A stretch of DNA of 64,000 bases, from NCBI RefSeq assembly GCF_000013605.1, contig NC_007908.1, positions 3,410,001-3,474,000 of the forward strand, read 5' to 3'. The stretch is from Rhodoferax ferrireducens T118. Its GTDB lineage: Bacteria; Pseudomonadota; Gammaproteobacteria; Burkholderiales; Burkholderiaceae_C. The notes under the pieces are model-generated. The model had not been told where the DNA came from. It worked only from the letters and a program-made list of their open reading frames with translations, and did no database searches. The translations under genes were made by a program, and so were the position numbers. Shown piece after piece: positions 27,515-39,444 of the stretch; the stretch's first letter is position 1; the number at the start of each line of letters is the position of its first letter.

Positions 27515-27659
27515 TTCGGTACAGTAGCGGTACAGACACCATGTCTGCCCGTCTCCGCCAAATTACGATAAGTTACAGTCGTGTAAGTACTTTTGACTAT
27601 TCTTGGTTACGGTGATATTTGCTTGCTTTTCCTAGGCACTGCGCTTTAATGGCAAACTT

Positions 27660-27701
27660 TTAATCCGTAGGTCGAGAGTTCGAATCTCTCAGTTCCAACC
27701 A
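27660..27701 (+). repeat. tRNA-Lys 3'-half fragment, island boundary (copy 2)
   Basis: The same core as copies 1 and 3, with one change in the acceptor strand (AGTTCCA); the loop here would read CTTTTAA. There is no 5' half. It divides the arsenic island from the peptide-utilisation island. Confidence 0.8.
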
Positions 27702-27727
27702 CTTACCCCCCGTCAGACATAGAGAGC

Positions 27728-27756
27728 CTGCTACATAATTGTTAGCAGTCTTTTTT
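27728..27756 (+). terminator. Terminator after tRNA fragment copy 2
   Basis: CTGCTA pairs with TAGCAG, followed by TCTTTTTT. The same hairpin, with a broken T-run, follows copy 3, so the duplicated unit includes the tRNA terminator. Confidence 0.65.
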
Positions 27757-27834
27757 GCTTTTGACGCTGGTGACAGTCTGGTGACAGTTTTTGAGTTGGT
27801 GGGGTCGGGTCTCTCCAGTGATTCAATACGTTTT

Positions 27835-28119
27835 TCAACTGTTGTCATTTTGCTTTTCTTCCAACGAAGTAATGCGGGCGGCGAGTTCGCCAATCTCGGC
27901 AATCTTTGCCAGCGTGGCCAATGCCGTAATGAGTTGGGCGGCTTGCGTTGGTGCGAGTTCAACGGCAGCGGCGACAGACAGTACGGCGCTTGCTTTGACT
28001 GTCAGCGTGCCTCCATCAGGCAACTGAAGCTCTACAGCCTGTTCTATGGCCTTCACTGGCGGCAACACCTTTGACCAAGCGTACCGTTTCCAGTTTGAAT
28101 TCCAGCGTGTATTTACCAC
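27835..28119 (-). CDS. Hypothetical protein near island left end
   Basis: A frame of up to 94 residues. From about residue 24 it has real protein character: a VELQLPDGGTLTVKA strand-like stretch, Ala-rich helices and a C-terminal coiled-coil-like ARITSLEEKQND. The first part overlaps the transposase-like fragment in another frame, so the true start is unclear. I do not recognise the family; similar small proteins are often seen beside integrases, but none is present here. Confidence 0.35.
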   Translation of the reverse strand: MVNTRWNSNWKRYAWSKVLPPVKAIEQAVELQLPDGGTLTVKASAVLSVAAAVELAPTQAAQLITALATLAKIAEIGELAARITSLEEKQNDNS

Positions 28120-28147
28120 GCGCCTGCCCGTCTTTCCTTTTGCTCAT
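28016..28147 (-). pseudogene. Transposase OrfA-like N-terminal fragment
   Basis: An ATG at 28147 with AGGAGAACAGGAA upstream starts a 43-residue frame whose KYTLEFKLETVRLVKG stretch matches the start of IS3-type OrfA helix-turn-helix proteins. The frame then degenerates and stops. Translation signals are intact but the domain is not, so it is a remnant. Confidence 0.45.
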
Positions 28148-28310
28148 TTCCTGTTCTCCTATCGCTGAATATTCACATCAGCTAAGGAGCACGTTTTTCG
28201 GCGGCAACATCATGGTGCCAACACAAACTTGTAAATGATCAAAAATTTCGTTACCATGAACCACTTTGTAAATTTGTATACATTCCAATTTCGCACCCGA
28301 TTTAACTCTA

Positions 28311-29270
28311 ATGGCAACATTTCCTGGTAATCCATCGATGGCACACCGAATTGGACGTGCATTGCCGAAGCTGACACGTTCACACCGGGAGATGGCCGAC
28401 TATGTACTTGCCCATCCCTTTCAGGCGGCCATCATGCCAATCGATGAGCTGGCCGCCACGGTAGGGGTCTCTGTGGCCACCGCCAACAGGTTTGCCCGGG
28501 CGCTCGAATTTGACGGATATCCGCAATTTCGGGCGGCGCTTGTGATGGGTTTTGAAGCCACGCTGGCCCCGGTCGAAAAGCTGCGCAGCAAACTCGAACA
28601 CCCCGCCACAGTGGCAGATGTATTTGCCACCGCTCTGGCGGAAAGCCAGCGCAACATCGACTTGACGCGCCGATCACTTGATGCCCACAGTTGCGAACAG
28701 GCGGTGAATGTCATTCTGAATGCACGACGCATCTACATCATGGGCTTTGGCGGCAGCAGCTGGTTGGGCGGCTTGCTGCAGCGCTGCCTGGATCCTTACT
28801 GCGACAACGTCCAGTTGCTGGCCAGTATCGAGAGTTCGTCCTATGGTGCACGCATCCTGACACGCCTTCAGCCCACGGATCTGCTGATCGCAATCGCCTA
28901 CCCGCGGTACTTCGCTGACACCGTTTTACTTGCGCGCCGGGCGCGCGACGCCGGTGTGCCGGTGCTCGCGCTGACTGATCGCGTGACTTCGCCGCTGGCG
29001 CCATTGGCTACCGTCTCGCTCTATGCGCACACTGATAGCCAGTACTTTGCCACCTCCGAGGCCAGTGCGCTGGCGCTGATCGAGGCCCTGTGCAGCGCCG
29101 TCGCTCACCGCGCCAAGGGGTCGCTCAAGGCGGCGACGCAACTGACTGAATCGGTGCTTCCCTGGCTGCACGGCAATCACCCCGGTCGACTGCGACCCTT
29201 AGCCGATGCCGCAAAGCCTGCGCCGCGCAAGACGCGAGTCAGTTCCAAATTGCCAAAGGTCCCCAAGTGA
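28311..29270 (+). CDS. RpiR/MurR-family regulator with SIS domain
   Basis: A 319-residue protein: N-terminal RpiR HTH (about 10-85; MPIDELAATVGVSVATANRF) and a SIS sugar-isomerase domain (about 125-260; RRIYIMGFGGSSWLGGLL, DLLIAIAYPRYFADTV, VPVLALTD). Family members sense phosphosugars or amino sugars. It overlaps iaaA by four bases (ATGA style), so it probably controls the downstream peptide uptake and cleavage genes. MurR-like control would fit peptides of cell-wall origin. Confidence 0.88.
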   Translation: MATFPGNPSMAHRIGRALPKLTRSHREMADYVLAHPFQAAIMPIDELAATVGVSVATANRFARALEFDGYPQFRAALVMGFEATLAPVEKLRSKLEHPATVADVFATALAESQRNIDLTRRSLDAHSCEQAVNVILNARRIYIMGFGGSSWLGGLLQRCLDPYCDNVQLLASIESSSYGARILTRLQPTDLLIAIAYPRYFADTVLLARRARDAGVPVLALTDRVTSPLAPLATVSLYAHTDSQYFATSEASALALIEALCSAVAHRAKGSLKAATQLTESVLPWLHGNHPGRLRPLADAAKPAPRKTRVSSKLPKVPK

Positions 29271-30253
29271 AATCGTCCAAGCCCCTTCCCCTCATTGCCA
29301 TCCACGGCGGCGCTGGCACCATGAGCCGCAGCAGCATCAGCGTAGAGCAGACTATGGCTTACAACGATGCCTTGCAAAGCATCCTGCGAGCCGCGCAGCA
29401 ATTATTGGCCGACGGCGCAAGCGCACTCGATGCCGTGAGCCTAGCCGTCGATTTGCTTGAGGACTGCCCACTTTTCAACGCCGGGCATGGTGCCGTCTTC
29501 ACCCATGACGGAACTCATGAACTGGACGCCGCCGTGATGGACGGTGCCACTCTGCGTGCCGGAGCGGTGGCCTGTGTGAGCCGCATTCGCCGTCCCTTGC
29601 GCGCAGCGCGGTCGGTGATGGAGCACAGCGAGCATGTCATGCTCGTGGCTGCAGGGGCAGAAGCCTTTGCCGAAGAGTTGGGATTGGAGATGGTTTTGCC
29701 CACCTACTTTTCGACCGATGCCCGCCGTGCGCAATTGCGGCGCGCGCTCGATACCGACGCGACTTTGCTGGACCATGACGGTGCTGCCCTGGCGTTCCAC
29801 CCAACGGCCGTTTCCATGGCACCGTTGGATGAGGGCAGCAAGCTTGGAACTGTCGGCGCCGTCGCTCTTGATGCGCACGGCAACTTGGCGGCCGCGTCTT
29901 CTACAGGGGGCATGACCAACAAGCGGCCCGGTCGGGTCGGTGACACCCCCCTGATAGGTGCCGGCACTTATGCGGACAACCGCACCGCAGCGATTTCCTG
30001 CACAGGCACCGGTGAAATGTTCATACGCATCGCAGCGGCCTACGACATCTGTGCGCGCATGGCCTACGCCGGTCAGTCGCTGGACGCGGCAGCCCAGGAG
30101 GTGGTCATGAATGTGCTGCCCACCCTCGGCGGCCGAGGCGGCCTGATTGCAGTAGACGCTCAAGGTAACCTGAGCCTTCCCTTCAACACCGAAGGCATGT
30201 ACCGCGGCTACGCCCGCGTTGGCGTCACTCCGTGGACGGCGATCTTCCGCTGA
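29267..30253 (+). CDS. iaaA: Isoaspartyl peptidase/L-asparaginase
   Basis: A 328-residue Ntn-hydrolase precursor. The autoprocessing site with the new N-terminal nucleophile Thr is seen in GTVGAVALDAHGNLAAA, followed by STGGMTNKRPGRVGDTP, which forms the active-site wall. The start IAIHGGAGTM is the family signature. It cleaves beta-aspartyl dipeptides and asparagine. In Escherichia coli the same gene precedes gsiABCD, and that order is kept here. It starts within the stop of the RpiR gene. Confidence 0.93.
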   Translation: MKSSKPLPLIAIHGGAGTMSRSSISVEQTMAYNDALQSILRAAQQLLADGASALDAVSLAVDLLEDCPLFNAGHGAVFTHDGTHELDAAVMDGATLRAGAVACVSRIRRPLRAARSVMEHSEHVMLVAAGAEAFAEELGLEMVLPTYFSTDARRAQLRRALDTDATLLDHDGAALAFHPTAVSMAPLDEGSKLGTVGAVALDAHGNLAAASSTGGMTNKRPGRVGDTPLIGAGTYADNRTAAISCTGTGEMFIRIAAAYDICARMAYAGQSLDAAAQEVVMNVLPTLGGRGGLIAVDAQGNLSLPFNTEGMYRGYARVGVTPWTAIFR

Positions 30254-30290
30254 GGTGAGCTGACCACTCCTTCGCTCGACCCAATTTTTC

Positions 30291-32222
<1,932 letters not shown>

Positions 32223-32292
32223 ACGACCTCCACGATCTGTTTTGATTGTTTCCGTTGCGTTTGTTTTTTTAACCTTAACTAGGAGTTCTGCC

Positions 32293-33852
32293 ATGACAAA
32301 ACCTATCAAACCGCTTCGCGCCAAGGCCTTGGCTGGCGGCCTGCTGACTCTGCTGGCGTTGGCGTCTGCTGGCTCGGCCCTTGCCGCGAAGGATGTGGTG
32401 CTGGCCATTGGCGGACAACCCGAAACCCTGGATCCTTACAACACCAACACCACGCTAACCACAGCCGTCACCAAGTCCTTTTACCAGGGGCTTTTTGAAT
32501 TTGACAAGGATCTGAAAATTCAGCCGGTGCTGGCCGAAAGCTTCACTGTTTCCAAAGACGGTCTTGTGTACACCTTCAAGCTGCGTCAGGGCGTGAAGTT
32601 TCACGATGGCACCGATTTCAATGCCGAGGCGGTGAAGGTGACGCTGGATCGCGTGCTCAATGCCGAAAACAAACTCGCCCGTACCAACCAGTTCAACCGC
32701 ATCGAAAAAGTGGAAGTCGAGTCACCCTTGACCGTGCGCGTGACACTGAAGGAGCCTTTTGCGCCCTTTATCAATTCGCTGGCCCATGCTTCTGCTGTGA
32801 TGATGTCGCCCGCTGCGCTTAAAAAATACGGCAGCAAAGACATCGCATTCAACCCTGTTGGCACTGGCCCTTTTACTTTTGTTGAGTGGAAGCAGACTGA
32901 TTTTGTGAAAGGTAAAAAATTCGACGGTTACTGGAAAAAGGGCTACCCCAAGGTCGATACGGTGACATGGAAACCTGTGCTGGAAAACAGCACGCGTGCC
33001 GCGATGTTGCAGACCGGCGAAACTGATTTCGCCTTCCCTTTACCCTACGAGCAGGCGGCAGAACTCAAAAAGAACGCCAAACTCGATCTGATGACCGGCC
33101 CGTCCATCATTACCCGCTACATCAGCTTCAACATGCTGCAAAAGCCGTTTGACAACGTTAAGGTGCGCCAGGCGATCAATTACGCCATCAACAAGGAGGC
33201 GTTGGTAAAAGTGGCCTTCAGCGGCTACGCCTTCCCGGCTCAGGGCATCGTTCCGCAAGGCGTGAAATATGCGCACAAGATGGCACCATGGCCATATGAC
33301 CCGAAGAAGGCGCGCGAATTGCTGAAGGAGGCGGGCTACGCCAATGGCTTCGAGTCGGTGCTATGGGGCGCATACACCAACACCACGACGCAAAAGACGC
33401 TGCAGTTTGTGCAGCAGCAACTCGCTCAGGTCGGCATCAAGATCACCGTGCTAGCGCTGGAGCCCGGCCAGCGTACCGACTGGGTGCAGGCAGCGCCGGA
33501 CTCGAAAACGGCCAAGGTGAGGATGTATTACGCGGGCTGGTCAGCCTCGACCGGTGAAGCCGACTGGGCACTGCGCCCCCTGCTGGCCACCGAATCTTGG
33601 CCACCGAAGTTGAACAACACCGCTTACTACAGCAACAGCAAGGTAGATGCCGACATTGCGAACGCGCTGAAGTCGGTCGATGAGAAAGAAAAGACCGCGT
33701 TGTACCGCGATGCACAGGAGCAGATCATGAAAGACGCGCCTTGGGCACCCCTGGTGACGGAGCAGAACCTTTACGCCACCAGCAAGCGACTCTCGGGCGT
33801 ATATGTCATGCCTGACGGCAGCATTCACTCCGAGGAAGTTGCCGTCAAGTAA
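32293..33852 (+). CDS. gsiB: Dipeptide/glutathione ABC importer, periplasmic binding protein
   Basis: 519 residues from the ATG at 32293 (AGGAG eight bases upstream); a longer frame to 32188 overlaps gsiA and is rejected. Sec signal ends at [11 protein letters not shown]_bac_5 family: [35 protein letters not shown] and [13 protein letters not shown] are typical. It captures the peptide for GsiCD. A hairpin follows the gene. Confidence 0.92.
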   Translation: MTKPIKPLRAKALAGGLLTLLALASAGSALAAKDVVLAIGGQPETLDPYNTNTTLTTAVTKSFYQGLFEFDKDLKIQPVLAESFTVSKDGLVYTFKLRQGVKFHDGTDFNAEAVKVTLDRVLNAENKLARTNQFNRIEKVEVESPLTVRVTLKEPFAPFINSLAHASAVMMSPAALKKYGSKDIAFNPVGTGPFTFVEWKQTDFVKGKKFDGYWKKGYPKVDTVTWKPVLENSTRAAMLQTGETDFAFPLPYEQAAELKKNAKLDLMTGPSIITRYISFNMLQKPFDNVKVRQAINYAINKEALVKVAFSGYAFPAQGIVPQGVKYAHKMAPWPYDPKKARELLKEAGYANGFESVLWGAYTNTTTQKTLQFVQQQLAQVGIKITVLALEPGQRTDWVQAAPDSKTAKVRMYYAGWSASTGEADWALRPLLATESWPPKLNNTAYYSNSKVDADIANALKSVDEKEKTALYRDAQEQIMKDAPWAPLVTEQNLYATSKRLSGVYVMPDGSIHSEEVAVK

Positions 33853-33860
33853 GCCTCCCT

Positions 33861-33877
33861 GTTGCCGCACGGGCAAC
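33861..33877 (+). terminator. Intercistronic hairpin after gsiB
   Basis: GTTGCC pairs with GGCAAC around a five-base loop, with no T-run. Such hairpins after binding-protein genes usually stabilise the upstream message rather than end transcription. Confidence 0.4.
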
Positions 33878-33937
33878 GCTCCCGCGTGCGCTGGCATCCG
33901 CCGGCGTACGCCTTGACCTGATCCGATCTGACTCTCC

Positions 33938-34858
33938 ATGCTGAACTATTTCCTGAAAAGGCTGCTGGGCCTAACCCCAACGCTGCTGATTGTTGCAGTG
34001 CTGGTGTTTTTGTTCGTGCACATGCTGCCGGGTGACCCGGCGCGTCTGGCCGCCGGCCAGGACGCCGACCAGCAGACGGTGGAACTGGTTCGCCAAGAAC
34101 TGGGCCTGGACCGCCCGTTGCCTGAGCAATTTGTGAGCTACTTCGCGCATGTCGTCAAAGCCGACTTTGGTACTTCTCTGCGCACGCGGCGACCGGTGTC
34201 CACCGAGATTGCCGAGCGCTTCATGCCGACACTTTTGCTGACATTGTCCAGCATGGTCTGGGCGGTGATCTTTGGCATGACGATTGGCATCACCTCGGCG
34301 GTGTACCGCAACGAGTGGCCGGACCGATTGGGCATGACGATTGCTGTGTCGGGCATCTCTTTTCCCGCATTTGCACTTGGCATGTTGCTGATGCAGGTGT
34401 TTTCGGTGCAACTGGGCTGGTTCCCCACGGTGGGGGCCGATAGCTGGCGGCATTACATCCTGCCGTCCCTTACGTTGGGCGCAGCGGTGGCCGCGGTGAT
34501 GGCCCGTTTTACCCGGGCGTCTTTTGTTGAAGTGATTCAGGAGGACTTCGTGCGCACGGCGCGGGCCAAGGGGCTGAAAGAGCGCACGGTCATTTTCAAG
34601 CATTGCCTGCGCAATGCCTTGATACCCGTGGTCACCATGATGGGACTTCAGTTCGGCTTCCTGCTGGGCGGCTCCATCGTGGTGGAAGCAGTTTTCAACT
34701 GGCCTGGACTGGGCCGTTTGCTGGTCGATGCGGTGACCATGCGCGACTACCCGGTCATTCAGGCGCTGGTGCTGCTGTTTTCCATGGAATTTATTTTGAT
34801 CAACCTGATTGTTGACGTGCTCTATGGCTTTATCAACCCCACCATTCGCTACAAGTGA
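33938..34858 (+). CDS. gsiC: Dipeptide/glutathione ABC importer, permease C
   Basis: A 306-residue DppB/GsiC-type permease. It begins [20 protein letters not shown], has six spans, and shows the coupling EAA-type loop [20 protein letters not shown]. The [20 protein letters not shown] segment near the end is characteristic. It pairs with GsiD in the inner membrane. Confidence 0.92.
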   Translation: MLNYFLKRLLGLTPTLLIVAVLVFLFVHMLPGDPARLAAGQDADQQTVELVRQELGLDRPLPEQFVSYFAHVVKADFGTSLRTRRPVSTEIAERFMPTLLLTLSSMVWAVIFGMTIGITSAVYRNEWPDRLGMTIAVSGISFPAFALGMLLMQVFSVQLGWFPTVGADSWRHYILPSLTLGAAVAAVMARFTRASFVEVIQEDFVRTARAKGLKERTVIFKHCLRNALIPVVTMMGLQFGFLLGGSIVVEAVFNWPGLGRLLVDAVTMRDYPVIQALVLLFSMEFILINLIVDVLYGFINPTIRYK

Positions 34859-34865
34859 GCAGGCC

Positions 34866-35789
34866 ATGACCCAACAACCTCCTTCAAGCGCCGACGTTCC
34901 GGCCCTGCCAACAGCATCTACCGCTGTGCAGGGCGCACCCGTGCGCACACCGTGGACGGAATTCTGGCGCAAGTTCAGAAAGCAGCATGTTGCCGTGGCG
35001 GCTCTGGCACTCGTGCTGGTTCTGGTGTTGCTGGCCGTGTTTGCGCCAGCGATCGTCCCCTACGATGCGGAAAACTTTTTTGACTACGAAAAGCTCAACG
35101 ACGGCCCCTCGTGGCAGCACTGGCTAGGTGTGGATCCGATGGGCCGCGACATCTTGAGCCGCATCCTGGTGGGCGCGCGCATATCGCTGGCCGCAGGATT
35201 TCTGTCGGTTGCAATTGGTGGCGCCATTGGCACCGCGCTCGGTCTGCTCGCAGGTTACTATGAAGGCTGGTGGGACCGCATTGTGATGCGCATTTCCGAT
35301 GTGCTGTTTGCCTTCCCCGGAATTTTGCTGGCACTGGGCGTGGTCGCCATTCTTGGCAGCAGCATGGTCAATGTGGTGATCGCCGTGGCGGTGTTCAGCG
35401 TACCCGCGTTTGCGCGCCTGGTACGTGGTAACACCCTGGTGCTCAAGCAAATGACTTATATCGAGGCGGTCCGCAGCATTGGTGCGTCAGACTGGACCAT
35501 CATCATGCGGCACATTCTGCCGGGCACCATTTCATCCATCGTCGTGTACTTCACCATGCGATTGGGCACCTCCATCATTACAGCAGCCAGCCTGTCATTT
35601 CTCGGCATGGGGGCTCAGCCGCCCACACCTGAATGGGGTGCCATGCTCAATGAAGCCCGCGCCGACATGGTGAACGCGCCGCACGTGGCGCTATTTCCCA
35701 GTTTGGCGATCTTTATGACGGTGCTGGCTTTTAACCTGTTGGGCGATGGCCTGCGCGATGCGCTGGATCCGAAAATTGATCGCGAGTAA
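34866..35789 (+). CDS. gsiD: Dipeptide/glutathione ABC importer, permease D
   Basis: 307 residues from the ATG at 34866 (GAGCAGG upstream), seven bases past the gsiC stop. DppC/GsiD-type: an N-terminal cytoplasmic tail, [23 protein letters not shown] loop [20 protein letters not shown] and [17 protein letters not shown] are all present. An earlier start at 34809 lies inside gsiC. Confidence 0.92.
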   Translation: MTQQPPSSADVPALPTASTAVQGAPVRTPWTEFWRKFRKQHVAVAALALVLVLVLLAVFAPAIVPYDAENFFDYEKLNDGPSWQHWLGVDPMGRDILSRILVGARISLAAGFLSVAIGGAIGTALGLLAGYYEGWWDRIVMRISDVLFAFPGILLALGVVAILGSSMVNVVIAVAVFSVPAFARLVRGNTLVLKQMTYIEAVRSIGASDWTIIMRHILPGTISSIVVYFTMRLGTSIITAASLSFLGMGAQPPTPEWGAMLNEARADMVNAPHVALFPSLAIFMTVLAFNLLGDGLRDALDPKIDRE

Positions 35790-35801
35790 GAAAGTAGTTT
35801 C

Positions 35802-36896
35802 ATGATGCATCGTCATTTGCTGCCCCACATAGGAAACCTGCCGCAGGGGCTGCGCAACGCCATCACCGATGTGGCCGGTGTGACCGTGGGCCATCACACT
35901 CTGGCTGCGCAGGACGTGCAGACTGGTGTGACGGTGGTGCGCCCTCATGCGGGAGACCCGTTTCGCGACCGGGTGCCGGCGGCGGCGGCGGTGCTCAACG
36001 GTTTTGGCAAGAGTGTGGGTCTGCTGCAGATTGAAGAGCTTGGCGTGCTGGAGACTCCGATAGCCTTGACCAACACTTTCTCGGTGCCTGCCGTGGCAAC
36101 GGCGCAAATACGCCAATGCATGGCGGCCAACCCGGAAACCGGCCGCAGCCTGCCCACGGTCAATCCGCTGGTCTTTGAATGCAACGATGGTTTCCTCAAT
36201 GACATACAGCGCATGGCCATCACCGAACAGCATTACCTGCAGGCCTGCGCGCAAGCTGGCGTGGACGTTGAAGAAGGTTCGGTCGGCGCCGGGCGCGGCA
36301 TGTCGAGCTTTGGGCTAAAGGGTGGCATTGGCACAGCGTCGCGCCGGGCACGGGTAATGGCTAACACTGAATACACCGTTGGCGCACTGGTACTGGCCAA
36401 CTACGGCCGACTGCCACAACTGGTTCTTGCCGGCCATGCGCTGGGACCGCAGTTGGCTACCCGGCTGGCCACTTCGCAGAAGTCATTGGCTGCAGAGCCC
36501 GAAAAAGGCTCCATCATCTTGCTGATAGCCACTGACGCGCCGCTCGATGCGCGCCAACTACGCCGACTGGCGCTGCGCGCTGGTGCCGGCCTGGCCCGCA
36601 CTGGGTCGGTGTTCGGCCACGGCAGCGGCGACATTGCGCTGGCTTTTTCCACCGCCTACACCGTGCCCCAGCAAAGCAACAGGCCGATGCCGACGACGGC
36701 GATGCTGCATGATGGTTTGATTGATGCCCTGTTTCAGGCCGTCTCCGACAGTACCGAACAAGCCATCATTCACGCCTTGTGGGGCGCTTGTGCCGTGACC
36801 GGCCGCGACGGCCACCACCGGATCGCGCTAGCCGATCTGCTGCACGACTGGCCTGCGACTTCACATCCATTGACACCTTCAGCGAGTTCTTCATGA
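35802..36896 (+). CDS. P1-family (S58) DmpA-type aminopeptidase
   Basis: A 364-residue self-processing peptidase of the DmpA/BapA family. Signatures: LRNAITDVAGVTVGHHTL at the start, NGFGKSVGLLQIEELG, and NPLVFECNDGFLND. The cleavage site GSIILLIATDAP, where Ser becomes the N-terminal nucleophile, lies at about residues 234-245. Members release N-terminal D-Ala, beta-amino acids or beta-peptides. It follows gsiD by 12 bases and overlaps the next gene (ATGA). Exact specificity is unknown. Confidence 0.9.
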   Translation: MMHRHLLPHIGNLPQGLRNAITDVAGVTVGHHTLAAQDVQTGVTVVRPHAGDPFRDRVPAAAAVLNGFGKSVGLLQIEELGVLETPIALTNTFSVPAVATAQIRQCMAANPETGRSLPTVNPLVFECNDGFLNDIQRMAITEQHYLQACAQAGVDVEEGSVGAGRGMSSFGLKGGIGTASRRARVMANTEYTVGALVLANYGRLPQLVLAGHALGPQLATRLATSQKSLAAEPEKGSIILLIATDAPLDARQLRRLALRAGAGLARTGSVFGHGSGDIALAFSTAYTVPQQSNRPMPTTAMLHDGLIDALFQAVSDSTEQAIIHALWGACAVTGRDGHHRIALADLLHDWPATSHPLTPSASSS

Positions 36897-37711
36897 AAGT
36901 CCTGATTTCCACCGATATCGAAGGCGTTGCCGGCGTTTACCATCCTGAACAGGTACGCGTCGGCAACCCCGAGTATGAGCGCGCTCGCATACTGATGACT
37001 CATGAGGCCAACGCGGCCATTGCAGGCGCATTCGACGGAGGAGCCACCAAGGTGCTGGTCAACGATTCGCACGGGGGCTTTCGAAATATGCCGCCCGATT
37101 TGTTGGACCCGCGCGCCCAGGCCGTGCAGGGCAAGCCGCGCTACCTGGGCATGGTGGCAGGGGTCGACGAGGGCGTGGACGCCGTCTGCATGATCGGCTA
37201 CCACTCGCGGGCGAAAGGCCGTGGCATTCTGGCGCACACCATCAACAGCTTTGCTTTCGCACGCGTGTACGTCAACGATCTCGAGCTGGGCGAAGCTGGC
37301 ATTTATGGTGCCCTGGCCGGCGAGTATGGCGTGCCGGTGGTGATGGCCAGCGGCGATGATGTTTTCATCGAAGAACACCGGCCCGTATTCCCACATGCCA
37401 CCTTTGTGCAGACCAAGCGGGCAACCGGCCACACCAGCGGCGTCAGTCTCTCGCCCGCGCAGGCCTGCAGCGCCATCCGTGAAAGCGTGGCAGCAGCGCT
37501 GATGCGGCACAGCACGGCCCGCCCTTTCGTGCTGGCAGGACCCATCGCCGTTCGTATCCAGACCCAGACGACAGCGCTGGCCGACCTGTTCTGCCAGTGG
37601 CCCACCCTGCGGCGGCTGGACGGAGACGAGGTCGGTTTTGATGCCCCCACGGTGGAAGCCGCCGTGCGCATGATCAACAGCCTGTCGGCCATGTCGACCA
37701 TGCTGCGCTAG
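36893..37711 (+). CDS. M55-family D-aminopeptidase (DppA type)
   Basis: 272 residues from the ATG at 36893, which overlaps the preceding stop. The zinc ligands match Bacillus subtilis DppA: D8 and E10 in STDIEGVAGV, then His in VNDSHGG and in MIGYHSRA. Those enzymes form decamers and cleave D-Ala-D-Ala and similar D-peptides. Its place after a peptide importer and a DmpA peptidase suggests use of D-amino-acid peptides. Confidence 0.9.
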   Translation: MKVLISTDIEGVAGVYHPEQVRVGNPEYERARILMTHEANAAIAGAFDGGATKVLVNDSHGGFRNMPPDLLDPRAQAVQGKPRYLGMVAGVDEGVDAVCMIGYHSRAKGRGILAHTINSFAFARVYVNDLELGEAGIYGALAGEYGVPVVMASGDDVFIEEHRPVFPHATFVQTKRATGHTSGVSLSPAQACSAIRESVAAALMRHSTARPFVLAGPIAVRIQTQTTALADLFCQWPTLRRLDGDEVGFDAPTVEAAVRMINSLSAMSTMLR

Positions 37712-37746
37712 GCGTTGCACCTGCCTATTTCAAAATAATTGCGTGT

Positions 37747-38526
37747 ATGCCAGCCGCCCTTGATTGCTCGACGCTGGCAGCCCCTTCAGCGGCAAGTGAG
37801 TTGCCAACCCGCATCGTCGGTATCCTGGGTGGCATGGGCCCCGCCGCAGGCGCCGATTTCGTCCGTCTTTTCGTGCAGGCCTGTGCCGACAGGATGCAAC
37901 AGTGCGGCCAGGCCGTGAACGATCAGACATTCCCCGAACACTGGCTGATGCAGGTGCCCGTGCCGGACCGCACACAAGCCCTGAGCTCAGCCGACGATGC
38001 GCCTCTGGAGGCCATGGCCAGGGCGCTTGGGCGACTGGAAACTGTCGGCGTATGTGCCGTGGCGATGGCCTGCAACACCGCTCACGCCTGGCATGACGAG
38101 TTGCAGGCCCGTATTCCCCTGATCGAGTTGCTGCATATGCCCCGCGAAGTGGTTGCCTACCTACGGGCGCTGAGATTGCGCGAAGTGGGCCTATTGGCCA
38201 CGCAAGGTACCTACCGGACCGGACTTTACGAAGCCGCTCTGGCACAGGCGGGTATCACTTGCCACCTGCCCTATGAGGCCGAGCGCGAGACCCTGATGCG
38301 AGGCATTTACGACGGGGTTAAAACCGGCGACATGGCCTACGCTCAGTCGTGTTTCGTCGATGTTGCACAGCGACTGATTGGGCGGCATGGTGATGTCCCC
38401 CTCATCATGGGCTGTACCGAAATCCCGTTGACATTGACATCGGCACCACAGGCGGCGAAGTGGACGCTGGTCAACCCAGCTCAAGTGCTGGCCCAAGCGT
38501 TGGCTAGTCGGGCCTATGCAGGCTGA
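37747..38526 (+). CDS. Aspartate/glutamate racemase family protein
   Basis: A 259-residue cofactor-independent racemase. GILGGMGPAAG marks the start of the fold; the two catalytic Cys lie in AMACNTAHAW and LIMGCTEIPL. An N-terminal tail of about 20 residues precedes the fold, so a later start is possible. It would convert D-Asp or D-Glu released by the upstream peptidases into the L form, or the reverse. It is the last gene of the island cluster. Confidence 0.88.
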   Translation: MPAALDCSTLAAPSAASELPTRIVGILGGMGPAAGADFVRLFVQACADRMQQCGQAVNDQTFPEHWLMQVPVPDRTQALSSADDAPLEAMARALGRLETVGVCAVAMACNTAHAWHDELQARIPLIELLHMPREVVAYLRALRLREVGLLATQGTYRTGLYEAALAQAGITCHLPYEAERETLMRGIYDGVKTGDMAYAQSCFVDVAQRLIGRHGDVPLIMGCTEIPLTLTSAPQAAKWTLVNPAQVLAQALASRAYAG

Positions 38527-38598
38527 AGAACCGGCTTCGCTCCCACCAGAAACACGTTCGTCAGTCGGCAACGCGACAGAACCGCCGCTCGCTTGCCT

Positions 38599-38765
38599 AA
38601 CCGGTACGTCAGGCAACGTGCGAAGCTGTCATTGACGCACCTCATGCGTGACGCCGATCATCTGCGTCGTTAACAAAATTTGGTCGCATATTGCTCACGG
38701 TTCCCATTATTGTGTTTCGTATCAGGCCATCGAAATGGATCATCGCACGTTAAAGGCCCATCATT
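38599..38765. repeat. Island right-end direct repeat, copy B
   Basis: Near copy of 27349-27514, joined directly to tRNA-Lys fragment copy 3. It differs by scattered substitutions, for example GCACCTCATGCGTGACG against GCGCTTCATGGTGCCG. Confidence 0.85.
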
Positions 38766-38806
38766 TAATCCGTAGCTCGAGAGTTCGAATCTCTCAGTTC
38801 CCACCA
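38765..38806 (+). repeat. tRNA-Lys 3'-half fragment, island boundary (copy 3)
   Basis: The same core as copies 1 and 2, with one change in the variable loop (TAGCTC). It is followed at 38807-38860 by about 50 bases shared with the right flank of copy 2, including the remains of the terminator hairpin. It marks the right end of the second island. Confidence 0.8.
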
Positions 38807-39107
38807 CTTGACCCTGTCAGACATAGAAAGCCTGCTACATAATTATTAGCGGGCCACTTTGTTTGTGGCGTCATGTAGCCACCAGCCAAAACACAGCCCA
38901 CGCCCGCCTCAATCTTGTGGGGGACTTCACCAGAGCAACCCCTGGGCGCATTTGTATCCTTCCAGCATGCAGGCTATAGTGCAGGCGCTGACACTGTTAC
39001 GTTCATTCAACCCTGTAACCTGACCATCAACCCGCTTCCTCATGAAGCTAAAACTGTCAGTGGAAACAGGTCAAAGCCAGGTCTACGCATGATGAGAAGG
39101 AGTCCTT
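38807..39107. other. Intergenic, no gene seen
   Basis: The first 50 bases repeat the flank of tRNA fragment copy 2; the remainder holds no frame or signal I can support, apart from the ribosome binding site of the next gene. Confidence 0.5.
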
Positions 39108-39377
39108 ATGCTCAGACGTTCACTACGCTTCACGCACCTTGCGGCAATTGTTCTCGGTTCGGTGCTCGTTCTTTTGCTTGGTCTGCTCGGTCTGCGCTGG
39201 GGCCAAGCCCAGGCGCAGGGCGTCATGTCCGCCCCGGCTTGCCAGTGCTCGGCTCCGACCTCCATTGCCAGCATGTCGACCCAAGTCGTTCACTGCCTCT
39301 GTGGCGGCATGTCCTGTGTCGTGAGTGAGCACAGCGGGCAAGGCAAGAACTCAAACCTCATGCAATGCGTCAAGTAG
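39108..39377 (+). CDS. Small Cys-rich exported or membrane protein
   Basis: An 89-residue product with AAGGAG seven bases before the ATG. An N-terminal hydrophobic segment (about 11-35) acts as signal or anchor, followed by a short domain with six cysteines (CQC, CLC, then single Cys near SCVV and QCVK). The family is unknown to me. The cysteines could form disulfides or bind metal in the periplasm. It lies before the DUF2784 gene, possibly in the same unit. Confidence 0.55.
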   Translation: MLRRSLRFTHLAAIVLGSVLVLLLGLLGLRWGQAQAQGVMSAPACQCSAPTSIASMSTQVVHCLCGGMSCVVSEHSGQGKNSNLMQCVK

Positions 39378-39444
39378 GCATCGACCCGATCAGCTAACAC
39401 CTGCCTCCTCCTCGGGCGGCATCCATCATCGGACCGGCGTTCGC

